Below are positions 41,899-53,382 of a stretch of 64,000 nucleotides of DNA, piece by piece. Within the stretch, counting starts at the first letter, position 1; each line of letters begins with the position of its first letter. Origin of the DNA: Aporrectodea caliginosa (lineage: Eukaryota > Annelida > Clitellata > Crassiclitellata > Lumbricidae); NCBI GenBank assembly GCA_020284085.1, contig JACEVL010000081.1, positions 1,155,501-1,219,500 of the forward strand. The letters are read 5' to 3'. Both the position numbers and the translations under genes were made by a program. A model generated the notes under the pieces. It had not been told where the DNA came from. It worked only from the letters and a program-made list of their open reading frames with translations, and did no database searches.

Positions 41899-43737
41899 AT
41901 AATTCAATTCAATTCAATTCAATTCAAATTATTTTATTGCAACCAAATTATTACAGTAAATCAGAGAATATGAACAAACAAAATACACTGGCAACAAAGG
42001 GAGGCCCAAAAGGGATGGAGATCCCGCTAAGGAGGGTCACCCATGTAGCAATTTCCCAAAAACAATTAAGAGGTAAGGCAATAGAAGAAATAAAAATAGA
42101 ACCAGTTGGTGACTGGGTGCAACTAGCAATAAATTGTTAAGAAACAAGTGATAAGACGATCTTAACTACAAACTTAACTAGAACCTTAAATAAGCGCGGT
42201 TATATGCACCAACTTCCAGTGACAGTAGCTGTTTAAATTGATGCGAGAAGAAACGCACGTAATCTCTTTTTGAGGACCTGCAGGGTACTGGATAAACGGA
42301 TTTCTATTGGCAATGCATTCCATACTGCAGTGCCGTATGATTTGATGGTAAAGCGTCGAGTGTTAGAATGGGCTTTAACAGGGCGATATGCTTTTGAATT
42401 CCTAGTGAAGTATGTATGAATGTCGGAGGCATGTGGGAGGAACTCCTGAAATACAGGAGGGAAGAGACCATGTTCTAGGCGATAGAAGAATTCACCAATT
42501 TGAAGATCTTTAATCTGGTCTATTCTCAAGAGCCTAAGCTCGCTAAAGGATGGGCCAGTGTGTTCCCATTTCCGAATACCTGCAATTATGCGAATAGCCC
42601 TCTTCTGTAAGATTACTAGTTTACGCAGCCTAGATTCGTACGTCGATGCCCAAATCATGTTGCAATAAATGAGATAGGGGTAAACGAGGGCATAATATAG
42701 GTTTAATCTGACTGTCTTTGGCAGTATATGTGCAATACGAGTTAGAATACCCACATTTTTAGCGATTTTAGCTGCAATTTGATTGATATGTACCTTCCAG
42801 GTCAAGTGCTGGTCTATATGTACACCTAGAAATTTTGTTGACTCAACTTGAGTGATGGAAGTATCATTAATAACCAAAGATAAATCACCGCTAGGGTTAA
42901 TTTTCCTGTGGGATTTAAATAAAATAAAATTGGTTTTGTCTAAGTTGAGGGTGAGTTTATTAGCATGGAACCAAGCAGCTATATTGGATAACTCAACGTT
43001 GATAGTTTGAATCAGTTTCTGCCAAGAGTCATTGGAGTAAAAAACGTTGGTATCATCAGCAAATAGTATGAAAAACATTGTGGAGGAGATACTGGCCAAA
43101 TCGTTAATGTAGAGCAGAAAAAGGAGTGGTCCAAGATTGGAGCCTTGCGGCACTCCAAATTTAATCATTCCCAGCTCAGAGAGAGCACCATTACAGAGGA
43201 CTCTCTGAGCACGGTTTTCAAAGTAGCTGGCGAACCATTTAAGCTGCGTCCCCCTAATCCCATAGTTCTCTAGTTTATTTAGCAGGATATTATGATCGAC
43301 GGTATCAAACGCCTTAGCGAGATCGAAGAAAACCCCCACGGAGTATTCATTATTTTCGATGGCCTTAGAAATCATGTCCTGCATATTCAGCAAGGCCATG
43401 TAAGGGGAGTGACCTGGTTGAAATCCATGCTGAGATTGGTAGACAATATTCGAGTTATTGACATATCCATAAAGGCGGTTGTACATAAGTTTTTCATAAA
43501 ATTTTGCAAAGTAAGGGAGGATAGAAATAGGTCTGTAATTGGTCACATTATCCTTTTCGCCTTTTTGAATACTGGTACTACTTTAGCTATTTTTATGGCT
43601 TGTGGAACAATCCCACTATTAAAAGAGCAATTAATTATTTCCGCCAGAGGTTTAGCAACCAGTGTGAGATTGGGTGTCGCTATGCAAGGGTCGATGTCAT
43701 CAATCCCTTTGCTATGTGTTATGTAATGTAATGCCAT
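41899..43737 (-). mobile_element. 5'-truncated non-LTR retrotransposon with reverse transcriptase
   Basis: The minus strand encodes most of a LINE reverse transcriptase (TNYRPISILPYFAKFYEKL, VGVFFDLAKAFDTVDHNILL, KFGVPQGSNLGPLLFLLYIN, and FADD as the polymerase motif). A thumb and a C-terminal tail follow (YFTRNSKAYRPVKAHSNTRR, VWNALPIEIR). The main frame is 43546-42233. The preceding part (IAKVVPVFKK, 43737-43543) is in another frame because the A-run in the expected VFKKGEKD region is one base short. The 3' end is an (AATTG)n tail at about 41934-41899, the microsatellite-type end of CR1/L2-like LINEs. Endonuclease and ORF1 are absent. The single disruption suggests a young copy or a sequencing gap. 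Confidence 0.92.
42233..43546 (-). CDS. LINE reverse transcriptase (437 codons, 5'-truncated)
   Basis: This is the polymerase core of the LINE at 41899-43737. It copies element RNA at a nicked target. Palm motifs seen in order: FFDLAKAFDTVDH (catalytic Asp), GVPQGSNLGPLLF, and FADDTNVF in place of the commoner YADD. Phe-Ala-Asp-Asp occurs in many LINEs and leaves both catalytic aspartates. The frame is intact to its stop. Missing: the endonuclease and the N-terminal RT region, which is in a shifted frame up to 43737. Jockey/CR1-L2-like clade by tail type; finer placement needs a phylogeny. Confidence 0.9.
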   Translation of the reverse strand: MTNYRPISILPYFAKFYEKLMYNRLYGYVNNSNIVYQSQHGFQPGHSPYMALLNMQDMISKAIENNEYSVGVFFDLAKAFDTVDHNILLNKLENYGIRGTQLKWFASYFENRAQRVLCNGALSELGMIKFGVPQGSNLGPLLFLLYINDLASISSTMFFILFADDTNVFYSNDSWQKLIQTINVELSNIAAWFHANKLTLNLDKTNFILFKSHRKINPSGDLSLVINDTSITQVESTKFLGVHIDQHLTWKVHINQIAAKIAKNVGILTRIAHILPKTVRLNLYYALVYPYLIYCNMIWASTYESRLRKLVILQKRAIRIIAGIRKWEHTGPSFSELRLLRIDQIKDLQIGEFFYRLEHGLFPPVFQEFLPHASDIHTYFTRNSKAYRPVKAHSNTRRFTIKSYGTAVWNALPIEIRLSSTLQVLKKRLRAFLLASI

Positions 43738-43975
43738 AATGATGGCGTTTAACTGTCAATGGCAATTTAGTAATTAAATTAATTAAATTATGTTAATTTA
43801 ATCGCTCGATTCCTCCCTGTGCTTTCGAAACGCAAGGTTGATCTCAACTTCCAACAGATGCCGCACGATAGAGCTAAAAAAAACTAATGCTACATGAGTA
43901 AATGTTTACTTATTAAACGCCACTCGCATGTCTCAGTGACTTTGACTGAGCCTGTTAAACTGTGGATCCATCCAG
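43738..43975. other. Spacer upstream of the LINE
   Basis: AT-rich, with TTAATTAAATTAATT palindromes near 43770-43800. The LINE 5' truncation point is near 43737. Confidence 0.4.
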
Positions 43976-44119
43976 CCACTGATCGCACTCTGGCAGTGCC
44001 AGTCCCAATCACCTTATACCGCCCATCGACTCTGTTTTGATTGAGCGCCTGTGACTTAGTTCGTTCCCTCTACTTAAGTTTCTCTGGCGCTGTATAAATC
44101 TCGAGATAACGATTACGAT

Positions 44120-44123
<4 letters not shown>

Positions 44124-44207
<84 letters not shown>
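44124..44207 (+). repeat. (AC)n microsatellite
   Basis: About 42 uninterrupted AC dinucleotides directly upstream of a module-C repeat. Confidence 0.95.
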
Positions 44208-44829
44208 CTCTGGAAGCCGGAAGATGTCGCTAAATAATTGAAACTGCGATTGTGTTGTTGGACACCTTGAAAACGCTCGCTGCCGGCGATATAAATACAG
44301 AAACTACCTTTTGTCGTCGAATACAGAACTACCTGGTGTCGTCGAATTAACCAAGAGCTGTAATATGCCAAAAATAATCTTTGTCTGCGGCAACGGCCTG
44401 CGTTGTCATAAGCTGTCGTTAATTAAACTGTGGATCCATCCATCCACTGATCGCACTCTGGCAGTGCCAGTCCCAAGCCTGGATAAAGGTGGAGGGCGAC
44501 GCTAATGATCTTTTTATTACAAAGTGTCGTTAAACTAAGACTACTACTACTACTGTGCATATGACATTAATCTACCTTGGCTTTGTTCATTTACAGTGGA
44601 GCTTAATAAATGCGCAGATATAATTATTATGATCATGCATCGCGCGTCAAGACCAAGATGTCGCTAAGCTATAGCTAATACAATGTTCGTCTTGGACACC
44701 TTTGAAGGCATTCTCCCAATGCTATAAATTCAGCCAACGCGTTTAATCGATAGCGGATTCAGACTAAAAAAAATCTTACGATACGGTCGAAGAGAACGGC
44801 CCTTGGCGGCCACAAAATGGTGGTAAATT

Positions 44830-45360
44830 ATGTTGGCATGTTGCGAGCAGTGGCGGAGTTCGGATTTAAATGTAAATCAATTTTAAAGGTGTGCAAATTT
44901 CCCCAAGGTTCTCCGAATATTACAGGCATGCAGTAACCGCTATTTAATTTACACAATCTAGAAATCATTACTCACACATACTAGGCGCGTTACTCCCACA
45001 TTGCAAACTGGATCCATGTCTGTAACGTGTCAGAAATTCTTCTAAATCTGAGAAAGCGGAGAAAACGACCCCCTAGGGACCAACCGTGTACTTTTACATA
45101 CGAAAAAATTGATTAGAAATGCATGGAAATGTCTCGGCTCTCTTTCGTACAAATCCATCACCAACCACCCTTTTAGGTAGGCACTCAACATCGTGTCGAG
45201 CTGCTTCTACATGGCAGGACGAAGCAACTGCTATTAAAGGCCTTATAACGAATACGAATAATTAGAGTCAGAAATCAGAAGCTTCGTAATTATAAAGTAG
45301 GCTTCTTCGCAACAGGCCAATTTCAGGCTTCGCTGTGAACTATGTAGAATTAAATTTTGG
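44830..45360. other. Spacer between repeat modules
   Basis: AT-rich with no recognised gene or repeat. Confidence 0.4.
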
Positions 45361-45450
45361 TATTTCGTGATCGCGGGATATGAACTTCTAACTTCTTCTA
45401 TAGCGCAGGTGTTGAAACCAAAAGGCATCAAGCGATGGCTCACCAATATA
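45360..45450 (-). repeat. tRNA-like SINE fragment, antisense (1)
   Basis: GCGGGATATGAACTTCTAAC is an inverted, degenerate B-box/T-arm. It resembles the better copy at 46205-46285. Confidence 0.35.
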
Positions 45451-46204
45451 AGTCGCAATCAGGTCGACATCCAGAAGATCAGTCCCATAAGACAGAGAGC
45501 AGACTATGGTGGATAAGTAATTTTATATTGAGAAGTATTATGCCAAACAAACTATTGCAACAATTAGTATTAAAGGTGTCTTAGGACAGCAAAGCATTAT
45601 CGAGGGTTTCAATGAGAGAACTGTTCAAAATAATTGCTGTTGACATCAACGGTCTTTGTTACCAGACGATGTCGTTAAATTCTTAAGTTGACAATGAAAT
45701 GCCATTCATAGCTACTTAGCAGAACGAACAGATTCAGCGAGGGAGTTAATCACTAGAATTTTTCGCGGCTTTAACGTAATCTGGAATACGGTAGCTTTCC
45801 AGTATTAGCAAAACAATTCCATGGGTTATTAAAAATGTACTAACCATTGTTTCAGTTAAGCGTAGGATTTCCAAGGCATTTGCCGTCGTCCTCACCCTAT
45901 AATTCAGTCCTCGCCAAATTATTGTCCGTAGAACGGAACTGGCGTATTTATAAGATTTAGATAATTCATATTAAAGGTGTCTAATGAGAGCATTGCATTC
46001 CAAGGATTTAAGCCATCTAGCGATCTGAGTTCAAAGTTTTATTAGCTATGTACTCAATTTGACACAAATTCTTTGCAAATCCAATGCAAAGAATTACATA
46101 AAAGGGTTATATGACGAATTAGTTCGCTTGACCTTCCCAATGACAGTGTGAAATGCTTACTAGGGATGCGTTCGCAAGGGAGCACAAGGGAAGCCGACAT
46201 TTCG

Positions 46205-46290
46205 AAAGAAATTTCTGCCATTGCGAGGATATGAACCCCTAACCTCTCCATCGATAGTCCAGCACGATAACTACTATATTACGATAACCG
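46205..46290 (-). repeat. tRNA-like SINE fragment, antisense (2)
   Basis: Read on the minus strand it shows a tRNA-like layout: ACTATCGATGGAG in the anticodon-arm region followed by a B-box-like GGGGTTCATATCC. No intact cloverleaf was derived by eye, so it is called a tRNA-derived SINE rather than a tRNA gene. Confidence 0.45.
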
Positions 46291-46413
46291 CTTGAAGCCA
46301 TAGTCCAATTGGTATATGATCACAGGATATATCATTCACTTGTGCATTAGTAGCATAGCGCTATAGGCTATAAGTAACCACATCTAATAAGACTGCATCT
46401 GCTTCAGTTACAG

Positions 46414-46754
46414 AGGTGTAATAGTGGATGGTCGGATGGAGATTCCTCAGGAGAGCAGTGGATGCGCTGGAACAGTAAACGAGGTTCGCTACCTTGAAGA
46501 CGTCCAGGCGATCGTTAGTCTGTTAGCCTTGCGTCGTAGGGACATTGACATCGCCCTCATATCTCCCGATGGGAACGAGGTCGACCTTCCTAGGTCGAAG
46601 GACACGGGACACCCATCGAAGGGTTCAGCGATTGGGCGTTCATGAGTATACGCACAGTTGGGGAGAGACAGCGGACGGACTTTGGAGGCTAGAGATACAG
46701 AACAGCCGAATAGGGCCAGCGTATGTGAGTGGAACTACGCGGATCTCAGCGTAG
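46414..46754 (+). pseudogene. P-domain (Homo B) fragment of a proprotein convertase
   Basis: After a TTACAG acceptor-like site a frame reads RMEIPQESSG, then YLEDVQAIVSLLALRRRDID and IALISPDGNEVDLPR. Two frame changes follow: the next segment FSDWAFMSIRT is one frame away, and WGETADGLWRLEIQ in a third. These match the order of the P-domain of kexin/furin-type convertases (DV/HV strand, RRGDL-like, LISPSGT-like, FSxWxFM, WGExxxGxWxLEI). In those enzymes the domain stabilises the subtilisin-like protease. No catalytic domain was found nearby. Two single-base shifts within about 60 bp mean a decayed fragment, or sequence errors in a real exon. Confidence 0.6.
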
Positions 46755-47150
46755 CTAATCTAATCTACATATTATGGTATAATAGTACAAGCTAATCTTA
46801 ACTGATCATTTGATTGGATCATATTATCTAATCTATGTATAATCTAATCTTTAGTATTCTAACCAATTACTAATCTAATCATTTAATCTAGGCATTATGA
46901 AACATAATTTTTAATGCTATTCATATAACGTAATTTTAACTGATCATCTAATCTGTTCAAATCCTATCTAACCTAATCATCCAGTCTCATTTGATCTAAT
47001 GTATTATGATTTGTTCTCTATTAATATAATAATCTAATCTATTTGATATAGTCATCATCTCCTCTTGTCTAATCTGATCTCTTCTTATAATCTAATCAAA
47101 TCTGATCACCTAACCTTGTCTAATTTACTGTGATCTAAATCTAATTATAG
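46749..47150 (+). repeat. TAATCT-rich degenerate repeat tract
   Basis: About 400 bp in which TAATCTAATC-type words recur at irregular spacing, AT-rich and non-coding. It directly follows the P-domain fragment. Confidence 0.6.
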
Positions 47151-47339
47151 CGTCAAGGTAGAGACAGAGCTCGATCAGTTTCCTTTGAACTAATCGATTG
47201 AATTTTACCTGAGATTTGTGGGATAGAGTAGACGAGTGGATGATTGCAACGCGGTTTCGAGCCTCTTCATCTGAGACGGTTACTGTTTAGGATCTTGACA
47301 CTGGACTCACGAGTGCTCAGAGCCGTCGATTGCTGTTTG

Positions 47340-47753
47340 GTCATTAGACAGCGGTGCCCGTCAATCCTTTAACGCCTTAAGAACTTTGGTCGCCCATTGC
47401 CTGCGATGACGTTGTGCGAGCCACTACCTTGTCAAGAATGCTGTTGCCTCACCCGCCTGGTGGGGTTTCGTGGGACAGCGTGACAAAGACAGGTTTGATG
47501 TCTTGATGCGTCGCTTGATCCGTTATCACTATCTTCCTGGAGATTCCCTGTCTTTTGAGCAACTATGAATAAAGGCTGATTCCCGCCTTTTTCATCGATT
47601 CTGGAGGATAATGGGCATGTTTTACATGAGTTGCTTCCCCCAATTAAAACTTCTAAGTATTCCCTGCGCCCCCGGGCTCATGACCGTATCATTCCTCCCG
47701 CAGATAATTTGATGCGTAAAAATTTCATCATTAGGATGATATATAAGGTCTGA
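47340..47753 (+). mobile_element. LINE reverse-transcriptase C-terminal fragment
   Basis: Frames read NAVASPAWWGFVGQRDKDRF and RLIRYHYLPGD, then, after a stop and a shift, VLHELLPPIKTSKYSLRPRA and DNLMRKNFIIRMIYKV*. This order (PAWWGF, LLPP, LRPRxHDR, NFIxRMLYK) is the recurrent C-terminal end of one group of LINE proteins. It is inactive and truncated. Confidence 0.75.
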
Positions 47754-47769
47754 TCAAGATTGGCTGACT

Positions 47770-47995
47770 TCTTAGATATTTGGGGGTCGATAGCGCATTG
47801 GATAACATCTGGCACAGAGAGCGAGAGGTACCGAGTTCAAGCCCCATTGGGCGGATATGCTTTTGTAGGCTGCTATTAGCGCCGTGTATTGCAGGCTGTC
47901 TGTTCTGTTAGTTGTTAAGATTTAAATTGCATAACATGTAAATGTACTGTAACAGCGCAGTGCGTTTGTCAGGCGCTTAATAAAGAAAACTAGAA
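47770..47995 (+). mobile_element. tRNA-derived SINE, copy 1
   Basis: The head has an A-box-like GATAGCGCATTGGATAAC and a B-box-like GAGTTCAAGCC. The body (TTTGTAGGCTGC, ATTGCAGGCTGTCTG, GTTAAGATTTAA, GGCGCTTAATAAAG) is shared with the antisense copy at 57056-57245. It lies just after a LINE tail. Confidence 0.7.
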
Positions 47996-47998
47996 AAG

Positions 47999-48021
47999 AT
48001 TATTATTATCATTATTATTAT

Positions 48022-48052
<31 letters not shown>

Positions 48053-48099
48053 ATTATTATTATTATTATTATTATTATTCTTATTATTAATATTATTAT

Positions 48100-48131
<32 letters not shown>

Positions 48132-48139
48132 CTACTATT
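47999..48139 (+). repeat. (ATT)n microsatellite, left part
   Basis: Imperfect ATT/AAT runs ending CTACTATT at the left edge of the hAT element 48140-49075. The array resumes at 49076, so the element probably inserted into a single microsatellite. Confidence 0.9.
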
Positions 48140-49075
48140 CAGAGATGGGTACGATTAGCTAGAATTGCTAATCGATTAGAATTAGAATTAGCCACTGAAA
48201 TTTGCTAATCGATTAGAATTAGAATTAGCAAAGTCTTCTAGCTTATCGATTAGAATTAGCATTAGCAGCAGCTAATCGATTAGCAATTAGAATTAGATAT
48301 CAATAATAATCGATAGTTCAATACACATATGTGCTTCATGAATTTGTCAAATTTTAATCAAAGTACAGCAAGTTCCTGTAGCCTATTATAAATTTACAAT
48401 ACCTAAGGCTGCAGTCTATTACAATACCTAGAGCTGTAGCTTATTACAATACCTAAAGCTGCACAAATGCTATATGTGAGAACAGTTCACAAACCAGCCA
48501 TTTCTTTGTCTTGAACTCATCCTAACATAACGGACGAAGTTTGACGATTTGTACATTGGCTTCAATTAGCGCTGACGATTCTACTGAATTTTTACACTTC
48601 CCTACTAATATAACTGTTCCTTCCGATGGGCCTATCACTTTTATTTTAACACTTTTAAAGAACGTTTTAACAATAATAAATTCTGAATAATTTTTTCACC
48701 AGTTGTCTGCGCAGCTATTGTGATAAGCATGGAGAATTTGGCGCAGAAATAAGAACTTGTATTTGTTCCCATGTTTTATAACCATGAACAGATAATTGAA
48801 AGTCTGAAATAGCCTTCAGATAAATAAGTAATTAAGTATTATTCTTCAACCTCAATATTAATAGACTCATTCTTAATGAACGCGTTCTCGGTTTAATTTT
48901 CAAACATCTAATCGATCAGCTAATCGATTTTCGATTAGAATTAGCTGACAATTGCTAATCGATTAGAATTAGAATTAGCACCAGACTACAGCTAATCGAT
49001 TAGAAATAGAATTAGCTGTTTGTCTAATCAATTAGCTAATCGATTAGCATCTAATCGATTAGTTACCCATCTCTG
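48140..49075. mobile_element. hAT-type element with ATCGATTAG subterminal repeats
   Basis: Inverted ends CAGAGATGGGTA with flanks CTACTATT (48132-48139) and CTACTACT (49076-49083), 7 of 8 identical and themselves in a microsatellite. About 150 bp inside each end is filled with CTAATCGATTAGAATTAG repeats. The middle is AT-rich without a recognisable transposase. The layout equals 1700-2649 with a different subterminal word. Confidence 0.85.
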
Positions 49076-49315
<240 letters not shown>

Positions 49316-49530
49316 GATTGTGCACCAAGGTGCAGTTGGCAGTTGGTTTATTAAGGGATATTGTCACTAACTTACTTAATGTGAAAAACGTTAATTGTCA
49401 GGAAACTTTATACTTTTTAACTTTGTTTATAAAGATGCCTGTACACCAAAGTGCGATTAGCAATTGGTTAATAAAGCATATACTTACATTACTTACTTAT
49501 TTATTAAATGCACAAATATATTATGATTAC
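49316..49530. other. Spacer with a short local duplication
   Basis: The phrase GTGCACCAAGGTGCAGTTGG...TTGGTTTATTAA (49319) is repeated in variant form at 49440 (GTACACCAAAGTGCGATTAG...TTGGTTAATAA). Non-coding. Confidence 0.4.
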
Positions 49531-50389
49531 CCATCGCGCGCCAATCCCAAGATGGCGTTAATATTGTTCGACTTCGACACCTTTAACACGCATTCTTCCG
49601 ATGCTATAAATGTAGCCAATAAGTTTATCGCTTTATTATCTTCTTTCATCTGTACCACTGAGCTCATAATTATTATCAATTATAACGGGCATAATCTCAA
49701 AGTGGAGTACAATTATAGGAACCCTACAAAAGCTAAAGCTTGTATAACGTTAGGCACCGATTTCTGTATTATAGTTATTACATTTCTGAGTTATCGTGAA
49801 CAAATAGTCCAGTTCTTTAGGAAACCCCGCCACTGAACGCACTGTGTCAGTGCCAGTCTCAAGGATGGATGAAGGATGAGGGCGATGGTAAGGTTATTGT
49901 TATCAAAGTTTCGTAAAACTTAAACTACTACTACTTTCGCTATTGTCTTCAGCGGACTCTGGAATTAAAGAAATCGCTTTATTTGAACCAATGTCAGGTC
50001 ACTCATAGGATAAGGTCGACGTAAATGGCCTTCCATAAATATTATTAGCAACTTTAAAACTATCTACCATCGGACGGAGCCAGTCCAAAGGATGAATAGG
50101 GAGGAGAGCGACGCTGATCATTTTACGTTGTGACACAGCGTCGTTAGAATTATATATGAATGAATCTCTGGCGACCTCGTGAGCCGTTCAAGTCGACAAA
50201 TATATTATGATTATCCATCGCGCGCCAATCCTAAGATGTCGTTAAATTCTTTCGCCTTCAACACCTTTAACACACATTCTTCCGATTCTATAAATACAGC
50301 CAATAAGTTAATATGCCAAAACTAATCTTTGTCGGCGGCAACGGCCTATGTTGTCATAAGCTGCCGTTAAACTGTGGACACACATCGCT

Positions 50390-50545
50390 TTATAGCGATT
50401 TGAATGATTGACTGTAATCGGGCGACCTCTGTCAGCGGAACGGTTCGTTCCTTTGGGGTTTCCCATTGACACTGTCTGTATAACTAAACTAATTGTTTCC
50501 GTGTTTATATGTTTTCGGTGATCAATAAAGCATTGATTGATTGAT
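50390..50545 (+). mobile_element. Retroposon 3' end with (GATT)n tail
   Basis: GTGATCAATAAAGCATTGATTGATTGATTGAT at the end of a 150-bp unit between two module-A copies. The poly(A)-like signal plus tetranucleotide tail is the usual end of LINE/SINE copies. Confidence 0.5.
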
Positions 50546-51639
50546 TGATTGATATAGAGCTGTAATATGCCAAAAACTAATCTTTGTCGGCGCCAACGGC
50601 CTATGTTGTCGTAAGCTGCCGTTAAACTGTGGATCCAATCGCTTTATATATAAGCTTCTTTACTACAGTACCACTGATTGCATTATTATCAATAACGGAC
50701 ATAATCTCAAAGTCGAGTACAAAAGGAGCCCTGCAATAGTTAAAGCTTATATAAAGTTAGGCCCCTATTTCGGTGTTATAGTTATCATATATATGAGATA
50801 TCGTGTAAAGTACTCCAGTTCTTCAGGGAACTCCGCCACTGAATGCATTTTGATAGTACCAGTCTCAAGCCTGGATGAAGCAGGAGGGCGACGGTAATGT
50901 CATTGTTATCACAGTGTCGTTAAGCTGACACTACTACTTTCGCTTTTGTCTTCAGCGGACTCTGGAATTTAAAACAAATCGCTTTATTTGAACGAGTGTC
51001 AGGTCACTCAAAGGATAAGGTCGACGTAAATGGCCTTCCATTATGATGATTAGCAACTTTTGAACGGTCTACCATCGGACGCAGTCAGTCCAAAGGCTGA
51101 ATAAGGAGGAGAGCGACGCTGATCATTAAACGTTGTGACACAGTGTCGTTAAACTACTCATATATGAATGAATGAATCTCCTCGGCCATTGCAATATTCC
51201 CCGGTGGTGTCAGTCTGAACAACGGTTGAAGGAGGGTAACTCTGATTATCTTTCTTATGACAGAGCGTCGTTAAACAGGAACTAAGCTACGAATGAAAAT
51301 AAATTTAATTCGATTATAAGTTAAAGGTCGACGCGTTTAGTCTTCACGGCCACAAGACGTCGCTTAACAATAATCATAATATGTGGACGTTTACGTTAGA
51401 AGGGTCCAGATGGTCGGTTTGGAGTTATTGGTATCTCTAAAATGTTCAGAATGAGAGTGAAATAAGGAGTAAATCTGCATATTATCCAGCACATGTCTGG
51501 TTATTGTAGAGACTGGTAAACACAACAACCCAGAAAAGCTCGTTTTGAGTAATTTGCGATTAAAGACTAGGGCCCACAGTAACATGAAGTTGTAGGTTCT
51601 AAGGTTTCGCAACTACTACTGCATTGTTATGAAGTGCTA

Positions 51640-51787
51640 TCAGTGGTGTAGTGGGTGGGGGAACGTGGGGGAACGCCGTTTCCCCACTTTTTTTCTCACA
51701 CTATGCAAAATTCTTGCAAGATGGCACTTTTTGCTTACTTCAATATCCAGGCGTTCCCCCACTTCATTTTTTAGGACTACACTACTG
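51640..51787. mobile_element. Short hAT-type MITE
   Basis: 148 bp with inverted ends CAGTGGTGTAGT / CAGTAGTGTAGT and exact AGTGCTAT duplications (51632-51639, 51788-51795). The arms contain GTGGGGGAACG and its inverse CGTTCCCCCAC. Non-coding. Confidence 0.9.
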
Positions 51788-51795
51788 AGTGCTAT

Positions 51796-52580
51796 ATATC
51801 ATTAGAAGCCATTTCCTGTAAGCTTCACTATTATGTTACTGCTGCTGAATTATCTGACAAATGATTATGCAGTTTAATCATGAAGTAGGCCTATTGTAAG
51901 CCTAGTGTACCGAAAACAAATAATTGACATTTTTGTAAAGAACACACAAAATTTTGGGGTAATTTTTTTTTATTTCAGTGACTTTGAACCTTATACGTCC
52001 ACATATAGTGATCGCCTTAACCTTTATTTACCCACTATGCCTTTTAGGTGGAATTTTGAGATGGCCCTTAGATATGTGTTGTATGTTGATGGTATTAAAA
52101 TAGAAATGACAAGCTTTTAGTGATATTTCACATTTAAGGTCATTTTTTGGAATGTTCCAAAAATGGAACGTTGGGTCATACCCACTAGCATTTTTTTACA
52201 ATGGCAGTTCAACATGAATACACGATACAATATTGACTTATGCACAATTTATTGAAAACCAGTTTGTTTAAAGCTATGAAAACTTTCAAAACAGTTCACT
52301 TGAAGTATCTTGAGGCACCTGACACATTCTTTGGTAGTGTTTTTCTTCAAAAAATGAAAAAAAACAACGAGCCTGACTAATTAAAGATATGTATTGCTCG
52401 ATCCCATCGCAATGTGTCATGACAACCTTTGACATCCCTGAGCACTTTTTCACAGGATTCACAGTATTGATACTGCTGGAACATGCTACTACATTGTTAT
52501 CTGACTACCTAACAACAACAATTTTGGCATGACATGAGTATTCAAATGTACCTCTTTCTTGTTTTGCGAACATTTTCTTG
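51796..52580. other. AT-rich spacer
   Basis: No gene. It contains the palindrome GTTCCAAAAATGGAAC at about 52155, repeated at 53521 and 53863. Confidence 0.4.
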
Positions 52581-52661
52581 TCATTCAGAGGTGCTGTTCC
52601 GGATCGACCATCAAGGACGTCATGTCCGTGATGGTCGAACTGGAATAGCACCTCTGAATGA
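52581..52661. other. 81-nt near-perfect hairpin
   Basis: Arms of 33 bases (52581-52613 and 52629-52661) pair at 30 of 33 positions, and two of the three mismatches become G:U in plus-strand RNA. The 15-nt loop contains a further GGAC/GTCC stem. It could be a small fold-back MITE or a microRNA-like precursor. Nothing shows that it is transcribed. Confidence 0.7.
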
Positions 52662-53212
52662 CTGCTGCCACACACCTCAGCTTAGACAGAAGACTGTAAC
52701 TAGTAAAAAGATTGGCAAATAATAGCATGTGATTATGGTTTCCTGTGATGAGTTAGGCAAAATTCATGGCAACGCGCTCACCAAAAGTGGTTTATGTGGG
52801 TCGCCTACTCCTGCCACAATAAATTGTTGCTTGATATGGATGAACATCCTATTCATGAATAAGACATCCAGATCTTATAACTAAATCTGATTGGCTTTCC
52901 TCTTATAAACATCTCTAACCCATGATGTCCATAGTTAGGCACCCACCGACTCATAAATGCTAAGTTTGAAATGAACAATTCCAAATTGCAAAGATTTGTG
53001 TTACTGATCATATAGTGCACACTCTGCCATTATAGAGAGATCTCTTTTCAGCTGCCTGCATGGCAGTACATCCTCCTTTCATGGATTTTCATGGATTTCA
53101 TTGCAGTTGCTATTAGACTGCATCAGGTTCTCAACTGTGTTGCAGTTATTGCATTATTTTCTAAAACTCCAATTTAAAATATGTACTAATTATTACAAAA
53201 TCAGTGTTAAAA
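52662..53212. other. AT-rich spacer
   Basis: I see no gene or repeat. Confidence 0.4.
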
Positions 53213-53382
53213 CATAGGCATACATAAGGGGTTTTACGGGGTGGGGTCACCCTAAATAAAATTGCCGACATTTTTTTCAATGCAATAATATGCGAAATAC
53301 AAAAAACTGAACTTTCTCGACCATTTCCAATGGAAACCCCAGAAAACTCACCCCCCGAAATTTTTTCATGGCTACGCCCCTG
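53213..53382. mobile_element. Probable hAT-type MITE related to 30421-30592
   Basis: The right end inverted is CAGGGGCGTAGCCATG; the left is CATAGGCATACATAAGG. The flanks TGTTAAAA and ATTAAAAT agree only partly, so the target duplication is unproven. The interior is shared with 30421-30592. Confidence 0.5.

Noticed and set aside
43292..43726. 144-codon plus-strand frame
   Set aside because: Antisense to the LINE reverse transcriptase.
44105..44207. Cys/Val repeat frame
   Set aside because: Translation of the (AC)n microsatellite.
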